DNA of 64,000 bases. Origin: Cytobacillus suaedae (GTDB lineage: Bacteria > Bacillota > Bacilli > Bacillales > Bacillaceae_L). Position 1 is the stretch's first letter; the number at the start of each line of letters is the position of its first letter. The position numbers and the translations under genes were made by a program. This document shows, in pieces, positions 34,736-43,300 of the stretch. Under the pieces are notes generated by a model. It ran no database searches, was not told the DNA's origin, and saw only the letters and a program-made list of their open reading frames with translations. The stretch spans positions 2,312,001 to 2,376,000 of the forward strand of contig CP063163.1 in the NCBI GenBank assembly GCA_014960805.1, in the 5' to 3' direction.

Positions 34736-35428
34736 ATGTCAAAAAATCGAATTGTAATATCATTTAGTGGTGGCAAGGACTCTACACTGGCCTTGCACCG
34801 CATCATTCAATCTGATAATTGGATGGTTGATTCGCTTTTAGTTACGCTAAATGAAGAGAATAAACGAACAAGCATGCATGGTGTTAGGGAGAGTTTGTTG
34901 AATGCTCAGGCACAAGCATTAGGAATCCCGTTACGTAAAGTATATATACCACCAACTTGTACGAATGAACAATATGAGAAAATTATGGGGAAAGCACTAG
35001 AAGAAATTAAGCAAGACGGGATTTCTTATATTATGTTTGGAGATATTCACTTAGAGGATGTAAAGACGTATAGAGAAAAAATGCTAGCCGATTCTTTCAT
35101 AACGTCCATTTTTCCATTATGGGGAGAAGATTCCCAATCACTAATAAATGAGTTTCTAGAGCTAGGCTTTAAGACGGTGGTAACATGTGTTGACGGTGTA
35201 CAATTAGACCCAACATTCGTTGGAAGAGTGATAGATAAAGGTTTTATTGCTGAACTACCCAAAAGTGTCGACCCCTGCGGAGAAAATGGTGAATTTCACA
35301 CATTCGTGTTTGGCGGTCCCCTCTTCTCAAAAAAAATTGAATTTACAATCTCGGATGAAACAACAATCACCAAAGACCTATTCACAGGCAAAGATCGATT
35401 CTACTATGTCGACCTAAACGGGGCCTGA
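34736..35428 (+). CDS. Dph6-related PP-loop ATP pyrophosphatase
   Basis: A 230-residue adenine-nucleotide alpha-hydrolase-like protein of the diphthine--ammonia ligase (Dph6/YbaK-like ATPase) family. The PP-loop is ISFSGGKDSTLALHRII, and later motifs include GDIHLEDVKTYRE and DPCGENGEFHTFVF. Bacteria lack diphthamide, so the amide-forming substrate differs and is unknown. The last codons (GGG GCC TGA) lie inside a GC-rich palindromic repeat that begins at 35420, so the C-terminal GA and the stop codon come from the repeat. Confidence 0.82.
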   Translation: MSKNRIVISFSGGKDSTLALHRIIQSDNWMVDSLLVTLNEENKRTSMHGVRESLLNAQAQALGIPLRKVYIPPTCTNEQYEKIMGKALEEIKQDGISYIMFGDIHLEDVKTYREKMLADSFITSIFPLWGEDSQSLINEFLELGFKTVVTCVDGVQLDPTFVGRVIDKGFIAELPKSVDPCGENGEFHTFVFGGPLFSKKIEFTISDETTITKDLFTGKDRFYYVDLNGA

Positions 35429-35473
35429 CCCCCAGAGCGCGTTAACGCATTAGCGCGCCGGGGGTCAGGCCCC
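35420..35473. repeat. GC-rich palindromic repeat, full copy overlapping a gene end
   Basis: GGGGCCTGACCCCC (35420-35433) is complementary to GGGGGTCAGGCCCC (35460-35473). The centre (GCGCGTTAACGC and TAGCGCGCC) is itself partly palindromic and shares TTAGCGCG with the copy at 31007. The TGA of the left arm is the stop of the upstream gene. Confidence 0.9.
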
Positions 35474-35479
35474 AAAGTT

Positions 35480-35647
35480 CTAGTTGTTTGTCATTGTTTT
35501 GAAGGCATCTGTTTTTACCATTTTTAGTAGAAAGTCATCTGTTGCTTCATTATCTTTATGTACGACATGCATGGACCCATCTGGTTCAATATGGCTTGTC
35601 GTTGTTTCGTTTTGGACGCTTTCATTATTCATATTTTGTTCTGTCAT
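35480..35647 (-). CDS. Small hydrophilic protein
   Basis: A 55-residue acidic, Asn/Thr-rich protein starting at ATG 35647 behind GGAGGTGATAAAT. It contains SHIEPDGSMHVVHKDNEATD, then a short helix DDFLLKMVKTDAFKTM. No membrane segment or cysteine. No family recognised. It follows the monooxygenase gene by 44 bp on the same strand. Confidence 0.55.
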   Translation of the reverse strand: MTEQNMNNESVQNETTTSHIEPDGSMHVVHKDNEATDDFLLKMVKTDAFKTMTNN

Positions 35648-35691
35648 ATTTATCACCTCCATGAAATTAGAGTGTGTAAATATGAACTTAT

Positions 35692-36699
35692 TTAACCACT
35701 GTACCCCAGTAACTCTGTAGCAATTAGTTTATACGAGTTAGAACGGTCTTGTGGAGAGTGGGTTATGGTAACAATCATTATTTCGTCCACTTTATAATTT
35801 CCATGTAGCTCGTGTAGTTTTTCACTTACTTCTTTCGGATTTCCAATGAGCATTTTCTTATTCATTTTCTCTAAGGCCTGCGTTTCCTGATCCGTTAAAG
35901 AATACTTTTTAGCATCCTCTATTGACGGAACACCTTCATTCCCTTCGCCTCTACTTTTTTGGATCGACCATATTTGTGTACTTAAGGCAATCTCTTTTGC
36001 TTTTTCAGTTGTCTCAGCACAAATGATAGACACAGTTAAAGCTGTGTTCGGCTTATGTCTCTCTTGTCGAGGGACAAAGGCATCTTTATATTGTTGGATA
36101 ATTTGAACACCATCATTGTCACTCATAAACAGCCCAAAGTTATAAGACATTCCATTTTCGCCAGCAAGAATCGCACTTTTTTTACTTGTTCCAAGTAGCC
36201 AAGGAGTGGGTGAAATCTCAGGGATTGGCTCTGCCTTAACTTTGGCGTATGGGTGATCCTCTGGAAAGTCATTTTCTAAAAAATGAAGTAATTCCTTTAC
36301 CGAAGTAGGCATCCTCCATACCTGTTGTAGAAAGTTTTCGGACAAAGCATTCGTTGCTTCAGCTGACCCACCAGGTGCTCTTCCGATTCCCACATCAATT
36401 CGATTAGGGAATAAAGTTGCTAGCATATTATAAACTTCGGCCACTTTATATGGCTTGTAATGCGGTAATAGTACTGCACCACATCCAATTCGAATAGTAG
36501 TTGTATTTGCACCAATGTAACTTAACATGACCTCTGGGGCTGAACAGGCTAACCCAGATAAATCATGATGCTCAGCAATCCAATATCTTGTATAGCCATA
36601 TTTTTCACCGACTTGTGCCAGTTTCATTGATTCTTGCAAAGCATCTTTTGGTGTTTGAAGAGAAGATATTGGGGCTTGGTCTAAAATGCTTAATCTCAT
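35692..36699 (-). CDS. Luciferase-like flavin monooxygenase
   Basis: A 335-residue LLM-class flavin-dependent oxidoreductase. It begins with LSILDQAPISS, and YWIAEHHDLSGLACSAPEV and RIDVGIGRAPGGSAEATNAL are typical of the YwcH/MsnO8-like group. It uses reduced FMN and O2; the organic substrate is unknown. A GGGAATGAG sequence precedes the ATG. It is divergent from the DUF2515 gene at 36921; the 221-bp gap between holds only promoter-type AT-rich sequence. Confidence 0.85.
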   Translation of the reverse strand: MRLSILDQAPISSLQTPKDALQESMKLAQVGEKYGYTRYWIAEHHDLSGLACSAPEVMLSYIGANTTTIRIGCGAVLLPHYKPYKVAEVYNMLATLFPNRIDVGIGRAPGGSAEATNALSENFLQQVWRMPTSVKELLHFLENDFPEDHPYAKVKAEPIPEISPTPWLLGTSKKSAILAGENGMSYNFGLFMSDNDGVQIIQQYKDAFVPRQERHKPNTALTVSIICAETTEKAKEIALSTQIWSIQKSRGEGNEGVPSIEDAKKYSLTDQETQALEKMNKKMLIGNPKEVSEKLHELHGNYKVDEIMIVTITHSPQDRSNSYKLIATELLGYSG

Positions 36700-36920
36700 G
36701 AATTCTCATTCCCTTTCCGTACTAACTTCAAGAAGACCATACGACTATCTCCAACCTGCCTTCCTAAATATGAAAAGAATAGCATTTACAAGAAGAACGA
36801 TGCAATACTTATGCCTATCGTGCTCTAAACCAAAGAGTAATACAGTTCTATCTTTTTCTTTTAAACAATAAAATGACCTTATAGAACGTTTGTAAACCAA
36901 TAGATTTAGGAGGTAAAAGA

Positions 36921-38057
36921 ATGTGTAGGCTTTTTATCAAAAGGCACAAACCCCTATCTAAAACACAAAAGGAACTAAAAAAAGCCTTGAAAAAGTCCAC
37001 CTCCATTAAACATTCACTCTCTAAAGAAGAACAGTTACTTATTGAGGAGTTAAAATCGACTACAAAAAGACTGAACCTAAACAATATTACTCGTACGATG
37101 GCTTATCTTGATTTTTATCATGCACACCCCGAAGTTCATTGGTCTTTTTTAGCTCATATGGTGTCAAGAAATGCTGGTTGGAATATGACAGATTTAAAAG
37201 GAGAGTATTTGCCAAAAATCCTAACGGAAAAAGAAATTAAATCATTTTTTGATTTCATCGAGCGAGGTAATTGGCTGATTTTTCAGGACGCTTTTCCTCA
37301 ACTACTATTGTATGAGAGAAGTTTTCAAACCGGAGAGAACCTCTTCTATTTACTACCACACTTGAATGTGTCTGTGTTTATGGAGCACATCTGGAATCAG
37401 TTCCTTAAAAATAGAGATTCTTTCATGCTAACAGTCGCGTTAATTATCAATGAACAGAGCTATATAGAAAGTAGAATAATTGAGAAGAACAGATTCAAAC
37501 AGGAAGTTTTAAATACTCTTGAATTTAAATTGCAAGATTTACTATCGATGAATCATATACTTTTTCCATCTTCCCACGATACAAAAATCAAGCTGGTTGG
37601 CCAGACTGTCCGCCATTTTGACAGTCTAAATGAGCGGATATTATTAGGAAAGAGGTTATACTCTGTCTTGTTTTCCGAGCAAAATCTAGCATCCATTGAA
37701 AAATGGGCAAAGCATACCTCACATTCTGGCTCTAGAAAAGATTACTGGCCGCATCTATTTAATGACATTGCCGAACTGGCTCCTGGGAGTGAGTTAAAAC
37801 CACGGTTAAAAAACTGTAAAATTACGAAAGGTGCACCAAGAATTTATAGTCCAACACTTCTGGCGGCTTGGGAAAATCAACAGCATGAATCGGCATCACC
37901 AGGTGATTGGTATAAGAATTGGAATGTGCTTTCTTACATGGAGGAATTGCAGGACAAAGTGAATAGTGATATTGAAGAAGATTATTGCAAAACTGTAGAA
38001 AGACTCGAAATGGTTGCTATTTCAAAGAAACTGATTGACTATCTTGATAAGGAATAA
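36921..38057 (+). CDS. DUF2515 (YppC-like) protein
   Basis: A 378-residue soluble protein. RTMAYLDFYHAHPEVHWSFL and MVSRNAGWNMTDLKGEYLP (about residues 54-92) are characteristic of DUF2515, the family of B. subtilis YppC. ATG 36921 has AGGAGG upstream. Function unknown. It converges on the DUF1292 gene over a short hairpin at 38058-38080. Confidence 0.8.
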   Translation: MCRLFIKRHKPLSKTQKELKKALKKSTSIKHSLSKEEQLLIEELKSTTKRLNLNNITRTMAYLDFYHAHPEVHWSFLAHMVSRNAGWNMTDLKGEYLPKILTEKEIKSFFDFIERGNWLIFQDAFPQLLLYERSFQTGENLFYLLPHLNVSVFMEHIWNQFLKNRDSFMLTVALIINEQSYIESRIIEKNRFKQEVLNTLEFKLQDLLSMNHILFPSSHDTKIKLVGQTVRHFDSLNERILLGKRLYSVLFSEQNLASIEKWAKHTSHSGSRKDYWPHLFNDIAELAPGSELKPRLKNCKITKGAPRIYSPTLLAAWENQQHESASPGDWYKNWNVLSYMEELQDKVNSDIEEDYCKTVERLEMVAISKKLIDYLDKE

Positions 38058-38080
38058 AGGGGATCAAACATCCCCTCTTC
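38058..38080. terminator. Short hairpin between convergent genes
   Basis: AGGGGAT (38058-38064) pairs with ATCCCCT (38070-38076) over a five-base loop, followed by CTTCTT. Confidence 0.5.
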
Positions 38081-38350
38081 TTACTCTTCTTCGTCAAGAA
38101 TGGCATCAAACGCACTAGATACTTTATCGAACTCTTCATCGCTTTCTATTGCAGTAAAGTCGCCATCTTCGTCCACTTTCAAAAAGAAAACATCGATGTC
38201 TCCTTCTGCACCTTCTTGAAGGTCTTCAACAAAGCTAACAGCTATATAATCCGTATTTTCAAGAGTAACGACACCTAGTACCTCTACCTCTTGCTCAACA
38301 TCATTCTCATCCGTAATTGTAAATACTTCTCCAACTTCAATCTTTTCCAT
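38081..38350 (-). CDS. DUF1292 (YrzB-like) small acidic protein
   Basis: An 89-residue, very acidic protein containing EVFTITDENDVEQEVEVLGV and FLKVDEDGDFTAIESDEEFD, typical of the DUF1292/YrzB family. AAGGAGGAG precedes ATG 38350. Function unknown. Nothing else is visible in the 196 bp up to the transporter gene at 38547. Confidence 0.85.
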   Translation of the reverse strand: MEKIEVGEVFTITDENDVEQEVEVLGVVTLENTDYIAVSFVEDLQEGAEGDIDVFFLKVDEDGDFTAIESDEEFDKVSSAFDAILDEEE

Positions 38351-38546
38351 ACCTTCTCCTCCTTATTGAATGGTTTATACACTACATAAGTAATTCTATC
38401 TTTTATTTTCCCAAAAACAAGCAAATTAATGCTAAAGGAGGAATAATTTTCTACATAGTGTTTATTCAGAATATTAAATAATTTACTAAACATACTTTAC
38501 CATTTAATTCCATACTTTTTAGTAAAATAGAATAAGGGGTGATTAT

Positions 38547-39860
38547 GTGTTAACAAAGATTGCTGATAGGTTCTCAAAACTTGTTGAAAAGTATTTACCC
38601 GATGCATTTGTTATTGCTGTTTTAATGACCGTTCTTGTCTTTATTCTTGGTTTCTTCACTAAACCTACTGAACCGTTGACCTTAGTAAAGTCATTTGGTG
38701 ATGGTTTTTGGGTCTATCTTGCTTTTACAATGCAAATGGTCCTTCTATTAATGACAGGTATGGCCCTAGCATCTGTTCCATTTATACAAAAAATCCTACA
38801 GTCAATTTCAGGATTAGCTAAAACCCCCAACCAAGCATATGTACTAACCTTTCTAGTATCATCTTTTGCCTATTATATTAACTGGGGCTTAGCGGTAGTA
38901 GTTGGTGCAATAATGGCTAGAGAAGTCGGAAAAAGAAATCAGAATGCGCATTTTCCATTACTGGTTGCGTCAGCATATGCACCTACAGTACTTTACACTG
39001 CAGGGCTATCTAGCTCCATTGCCCTAACAGTCGCTACAAAAGGTCACTTTCTAGAAAAAGTAATGGGAGTTATACCTACTTCCCAAACCATTTTCAACCC
39101 TGGAACAATTACTATTTTTATTGGCCTTCTTATTACGATGCCAATTTTTATTGTCTTAATGGCTCCAAAGAAAAATGTTATCCCTTATAAATACAAACCA
39201 GAGAAAGAAACTCCATCTAAATCTAGTTCTGATGAAAATACTCCAGCCACTCGTTTAGAAAATACACGAGTATTAGGATTAACTATCGGATTACTTGGAC
39301 TGGTCTATGTCATCTATGAATTCGCCAATGGGAGAAGTTTAGATTTAAATATTATCAACATAACCTTTTTATCATTAGGTCTACTTTTTCATAAATCCCT
39401 TAAAACATATGGGGATGCTTTTAAAACAGCAGCAGGCTCTATTTCGCCAATTATCTTACAGTTTCCATTCTATGCAGGGATAATCGCAGTACTAGGAAGC
39501 TCTGGTTTGGCTGATACGATTATTAACGGTATGACTTCAATAGCTACAAAAGAAACCTTTGATATATTTACCTATTGGACTGCAGGTCTAGTAAATATTT
39601 TAGCTCCTTCTGGCGGTGGGCAGTGGGCGTTGCAGGGACCTTTACAGGTGCCAGCTGGTATGAGTTTAGGAGTGGACCCTGCTGTAGTAGCCATGGCTGT
39701 TGGTTGGGGAGATGCATGGACAAATCTTATACAGCCGTTTTGGGCATTGCCAATCTTAGCTGTTGTAGGTCTTCATATTCGTCATATTATGGGTTACTGT
39801 ATTTTACTTAGTATTTGGGTGGGCTTATTCACTACGGTATTAATGCTATTTGTTTATTAA
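38547..39860 (+). CDS. AtoE-family short-chain fatty acid transporter
   Basis: A 437-residue membrane protein with about twelve hydrophobic segments. It begins with LTKIADRFSKLVEKYLPDAF, and NILAPSGGGQWALQGP and WGDAWTNLIQPFWALP are the family motifs of AtoE. It imports short-chain fatty acids such as acetoacetate or butyrate. The start is GTG 38547, behind AAGGGGTG; the ATG two bases upstream is out of frame and meets a stop at once. It stands alone with its own terminator. Confidence 0.88.
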   Translation: MLTKIADRFSKLVEKYLPDAFVIAVLMTVLVFILGFFTKPTEPLTLVKSFGDGFWVYLAFTMQMVLLLMTGMALASVPFIQKILQSISGLAKTPNQAYVLTFLVSSFAYYINWGLAVVVGAIMAREVGKRNQNAHFPLLVASAYAPTVLYTAGLSSSIALTVATKGHFLEKVMGVIPTSQTIFNPGTITIFIGLLITMPIFIVLMAPKKNVIPYKYKPEKETPSKSSSDENTPATRLENTRVLGLTIGLLGLVYVIYEFANGRSLDLNIINITFLSLGLLFHKSLKTYGDAFKTAAGSISPIILQFPFYAGIIAVLGSSGLADTIINGMTSIATKETFDIFTYWTAGLVNILAPSGGGQWALQGPLQVPAGMSLGVDPAVVAMAVGWGDAWTNLIQPFWALPILAVVGLHIRHIMGYCILLSIWVGLFTTVLMLFVY

Positions 39861-39881
39861 ACTATTTTTATATCTTTTTTA

Positions 39882-39913
39882 AAAAGGTGTCCCCATAAGG
39901 ACTCCTTTTTTAT
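39882..39913 (+). terminator. Terminator after the AtoE-like gene
   Basis: AAAGGTGTCC pairs with GGACTCCTTT (one mismatch) over a short loop and is followed by a T-run. Confidence 0.8.
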
Positions 39914-40017
39914 TAGTTAAGAACATATCAATGTAGGACTAAACAATCTATTCTATTACCCTAGTTTCTTAATATACATATAATACAAGCTTTTTTTCAG
40001 ATAAGGAGGGACAATTT

Positions 40018-40482
40018 ATGTCTGCAAGTCATATAGTAGCACCTTGGGAGCATCATGATATTCACATATCAAAAGAGGACGAGGATTCGATAAAAAGATT
40101 AATAGAATTGAACAATAAGCATAACAAAAAGAAGAGTCAGCATACGACTGTTTTATATGCTTTTATCGTAATCGCAGGTATCACACTGATTAAATATTTC
40201 TTCCCTGTAAGCTTTTTTGCTAACTTCTATTTAATTGAAGCATTTTTTCAGGATAAAAACCTTACAAGAGATTTATTTGTAAACGGTGCTCTATTTTTCG
40301 TGTCAAAGTTAACTTTTGACCTGCGTGAAAAAGCAAAAGAGGACTACCATTCCTTACGTGTTGAACTTGTAGATTTATCAAACAAAGAATGGCTAAAGAA
40401 ATACGGTGAGTCCACAAATACCAAAATTTATGAATACCTCTACTCACAACACAAAATTAGAATTAACCATAAAACGAAATAA
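40018..40482 (+). CDS. Small membrane protein, YpbF (DUF2663)-like
   Basis: A 154-residue protein with two hydrophobic stretches (TTVLYAFIVIAGITLIKYFF and the region near LFVNGALFFV), a charged N-terminus (HISKEDEDSIKRLIELNNKH) and a charged C-terminus (REKAKEDYHSLRVELVDLS). The pattern recalls B. subtilis YpbF (DUF2663), but the assignment is by memory of the family only. ATAAGGAGGG precedes ATG 40018. Confidence 0.55.
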   Translation: MSASHIVAPWEHHDIHISKEDEDSIKRLIELNNKHNKKKSQHTTVLYAFIVIAGITLIKYFFPVSFFANFYLIEAFFQDKNLTRDLFVNGALFFVSKLTFDLREKAKEDYHSLRVELVDLSNKEWLKKYGESTNTKIYEYLYSQHKIRINHKTK

Positions 40483-40500
40483 AGCTTCCATTTTACACTT

Positions 40501-40526
40501 TAAAGCGCCGGGGGTCAGGCCCCCGG
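40501..40526. repeat. GC-rich palindromic repeat, half copy
   Basis: CTTTAAAGCG followed by CCGGGGGTCAGGCCCC matches the right half of the copies at 31007 and 51815. The left arm is missing. Joined to the gene's own CCCGGG it makes a new stem, CCGGGGG-TCAGG-CCCCCGG. The stop codon of the gene at 40515 lies inside it. Confidence 0.85.
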
Positions 40527-41636
40527 GATAGCACCTGAGACTGGATATAATTCTAGGTCGATATCGAGTGGTTGACCTAATGCAAGCTTGGCTAGCTGAA
40601 ATCCTAGGTAAGGACCAACTGTTAGACCTGAAGCACCTAGGCCATTGGCAAGTAATACTTCCTCATTGTTAGGAATTGGACCGATTACGGGTAGAAATCC
40701 TGGTGTAAATGGTCTAAATCCTACTCTTGTTTCAAGTACTGTTGCCTCTTCTAAACCAGGAGCAATTCCTAATGCTTTATCGATAACTTCATGAAGACCA
40801 CCCACTGTGACACGTTTGTCGAATCCTTTATCGTTTTCATGTGTCGCCCCAATTACGATTCTTCCCTCATTAAATGCTACAATATACTGATCATTAGGCG
40901 GCATAACCACAGGTAAGTTAGAGGTTTCATGTTCATCAAAATGCAAATGTACAATTTGTGCCTTCTGAGCCTCTACTAAGAATTCGATGCCTAGCGGGTT
41001 TAGTAACTCCTTTGCCCATGCTCCAGCAGTTACAATGACCTTCTCACCTAGTAATGTAGTACCGTTCACCGTTACACCTATAACTTTCCCTGATTCAATC
41101 TCTAACCGTGCATCGCCCCGTAAAACTTCTGCACCATGTTTCTCTGCTCCTCTTACAAGTGCATCACGTAGTGCTCTTCCATTTACTCGTGCTGCCCCGC
41201 TGATATGGACAGATGCAAATGTTTTATCTAAGTAGGGAAACAAGTCTTGCGTTTCCACCTCTGATAACCTTCTAATCTCACCAATTTCTGGGGCATCCTC
41301 TCTCCGTTTATGTGCTCTTTCTTCCATTTTATCTAGTTTGTTTGAATCAGTATGTAGACTAATCGCTCCAACTCTCTTATAGCCTGTTTCTTTTTCTCCA
41401 TCCTTTTCTAGCTCAGGAATTAAAGAGGAATAGTACCGCGCACCATTCTTTGCAAGCTCATACCAAGCTTTATTTCTACGCTGTGAAATCCAGGGACATA
41501 CAATTCCTGCTGCCGCATCAGTCGCTTGGCCTTTATCTTCGCGATCAATTAAAAGCACCCTTACTCCGTTTTTTGCTAAATGATAGGCCGTTGATGCTCC
41601 TAAAATTCCCGCCCCAATTATAATAAATGGTTTCAT
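40515..41636 (-). CDS. FAD-dependent amine oxidase (glycine oxidase/DAO family)
   Basis: A 373-residue DAO-family flavoprotein. The FAD motif is IIIGAGILGASTAYHLAKNG. QATDAAAGIVCPWIS and the C-terminal GLGASGLTVGPYLG follow the glycine/sarcosine-oxidase pattern. ATG 41636 is used, with AAGGTG six bases upstream. It probably oxidises a small amino acid or N-methyl amino acid with O2. The C-terminus reads PGA-stop from a palindromic repeat half-copy. Confidence 0.82.
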   Translation of the reverse strand: MKPFIIIGAGILGASTAYHLAKNGVRVLLIDREDKGQATDAAAGIVCPWISQRRNKAWYELAKNGARYYSSLIPELEKDGEKETGYKRVGAISLHTDSNKLDKMEERAHKRREDAPEIGEIRRLSEVETQDLFPYLDKTFASVHISGAARVNGRALRDALVRGAEKHGAEVLRGDARLEIESGKVIGVTVNGTTLLGEKVIVTAGAWAKELLNPLGIEFLVEAQKAQIVHLHFDEHETSNLPVVMPPNDQYIVAFNEGRIVIGATHENDKGFDKRVTVGGLHEVIDKALGIAPGLEEATVLETRVGFRPFTPGFLPVIGPIPNNEEVLLANGLGASGLTVGPYLGFQLAKLALGQPLDIDLELYPVSGAIPGA

Positions 41637-41711
41637 CTCAAACACCTTTTCTTTTTCAGTCTAATTATGTGGTTATTTTACTAGATAGTCAGACAGCATT
41701 CAATAAAACAA

Positions 41712-41743
41712 AAACAGACCTGGTCTATACACCAAGCCTGTTT
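41712..41743 (-). terminator. Terminator of the aldo/keto reductase gene
   Basis: On the minus strand AAACAGGCTTGGT pairs with ACCAGGTCTGTTT (two G-U) and is followed by TTGTTTTATTG. Confidence 0.8.
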
Positions 41744-41757
41744 CTAAAACAAACTAC

Positions 41758-42606
41758 CTATTCTTCAAACCCACGATTAAATTCATCCGGATTCGGTCCA
41801 ACACGTTCATCCTTGTTCAAACCACTAATTCGTTCCATATCCTCAGCTGAAAGTTCAAAGTCAAATATATCAGCATTTTCAATAATACGATGTTCTTTAA
41901 CCGATTTAGGAATCGTTACAACTTTATTTTGTAAATCCCAACGTAAAATAATCTGTGCAGGAGATTTTTGATGTTTTTCAGCAATTTCATTAATTGTCGG
42001 GTCACTTAAAAGCTGACCTTGCTTTAATGGTGACCAAGCTTCAAGCTGGATCCCCTCACTTTGGCAAAAAGCTAATAGCTCTTTTTGAGTTAAATGTGGA
42101 TGAAACTCAACCTGGTTAACCATAGGCTTAACCTCAGCATCTTTAATCAGTTCTTGTAACTGGTGAACATGAAAGTTACTTACGCCAATCGCACGAACGC
42201 GACCATCTTTATATAATTTTTCAAGAGCCTTCCACGTATCTTTAAACTTGCTACTATCTAAACCAGGCCAGTGTATTAAGTACAAATCTAAATAATCAAG
42301 ACCTAACTTATTAAGGCTTGTTTCAAAAGCCTGTAACGTAGTGTCATAACCTTGCTCTGAATTCCAAACCTTTGTGGTTATGAATAGCTCATCACGAGCA
42401 ACACCTGATTCTTTGATTCCTTGTCCTACACCTTCTTCATTTTGATAAATAGCAGCGGTATCAATGCTTCGATAGCCATTTTTAATAGCAGCCTTTACTG
42501 AATCAATTACCTCTGAACCTTCTTGAACTTTAAAAACCCCTAGTCCAACCCAAGGCATTTTTACCCCATTATGTAATGTTGTTGTATCCATTAAGCTTTT
42601 AGGCAT
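41758..42606 (-). CDS. Aldo/keto reductase
   Basis: A 282-residue NADPH-dependent reductase. The catalytic Asp-Tyr pair lies in YRSIDTAAIYQNEEGVG, the Lys in FITTKVWNS, and the His in LDLYLIHWPG. IPKSVKEHRIIENADIFDFE near the C-terminus binds NADPH. It resembles B. subtilis YvgN/YtbE, which reduce glyoxal-type aldehydes. AGGAGG precedes the ATG. Confidence 0.92.
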   Translation of the reverse strand: MPKSLMDTTTLHNGVKMPWVGLGVFKVQEGSEVIDSVKAAIKNGYRSIDTAAIYQNEEGVGQGIKESGVARDELFITTKVWNSEQGYDTTLQAFETSLNKLGLDYLDLYLIHWPGLDSSKFKDTWKALEKLYKDGRVRAIGVSNFHVHQLQELIKDAEVKPMVNQVEFHPHLTQKELLAFCQSEGIQLEAWSPLKQGQLLSDPTINEIAEKHQKSPAQIILRWDLQNKVVTIPKSVKEHRIIENADIFDFELSAEDMERISGLNKDERVGPNPDEFNRGFEE

Positions 42607-42759
42607 GCGTATTCCTCCTACAAGTAAGTTCTAGAACGATAACTATTATCTCAAAAAAGAGAAATCTAAACCAACGTTTTGCTTGTTTAATTTATTTGTT
42701 CATTTTACCTATCATCGTTTATAGTAGGGGAAGATTACCAAAATAAAGGAATGAAAGAA

Positions 42760-43260
42760 ATGAAGATTGCTGTCCTCTCAGACACTCATATGCCCAAACG
42801 CGGAAAAAAGCTGCCAGATTTGTTAGTAAAGGAACTATCAAATGTAGATTTAATTATTCATGCTGGTGATTGGACTGACCTTGAAGTCCTTACCCAACTC
42901 GAAAAATACGGTACGGTCGTTGGCGTGAGTGGAAATGTTGACACTCCGGAGGTTAGAAAATACTTTGGTGATAAAAAGATGCTAGAGCTAAATGGCTTTA
43001 AAATTGGAATTGTTCATGGCCATATCGGCAAAAAGAAAACAACACCAGAACGTGCACTCGAGGCCTTTAAGGATGAAAACCTTGACGTCATTATATTTGG
43101 TCACTCACATGTTCCCTATCAGGAATATTCTGAAGGAACGTTATTGTTTAATCCTGGTTCTCCTACTGATAAACGATTTCAGAAAAACTATTCATTCGGT
43201 ATTCTTGAGCTAACTGATACGATTCAAGCTACGATTCATTATTATCATGATAAAACTTAA
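42760..43260 (+). CDS. YfcE/MJ0936-type metallophosphodiesterase
   Basis: A 166-residue calcineurin-like phosphoesterase. Metal ligands are visible in VLSDTHM, IHAGDW, SGNVD, GIVHGH and GHSHVP. ATG 42760 has AAAGGA nine bases upstream; ATG 42751 is too close to it. It is a soluble Mn-type phosphodiesterase; the substrate is unknown. Confidence 0.9.
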   Translation: MKIAVLSDTHMPKRGKKLPDLLVKELSNVDLIIHAGDWTDLEVLTQLEKYGTVVGVSGNVDTPEVRKYFGDKKMLELNGFKIGIVHGHIGKKKTTPERALEAFKDENLDVIIFGHSHVPYQEYSEGTLLFNPGSPTDKRFQKNYSFGILELTDTIQATIHYYHDKT

Positions 43261-43261
43261 T

Positions 43262-43300
43262 AAAGATGAGGCCCAATTTCACCTCATCTTTTAATAAAAT
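43262..43300. terminator. Bidirectional terminator
   Basis: AAAGATGAGG (43262-43271) pairs exactly with CCTCATCTTT (43282-43291), followed by T/A-rich sequence, between convergent genes. Confidence 0.85.
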
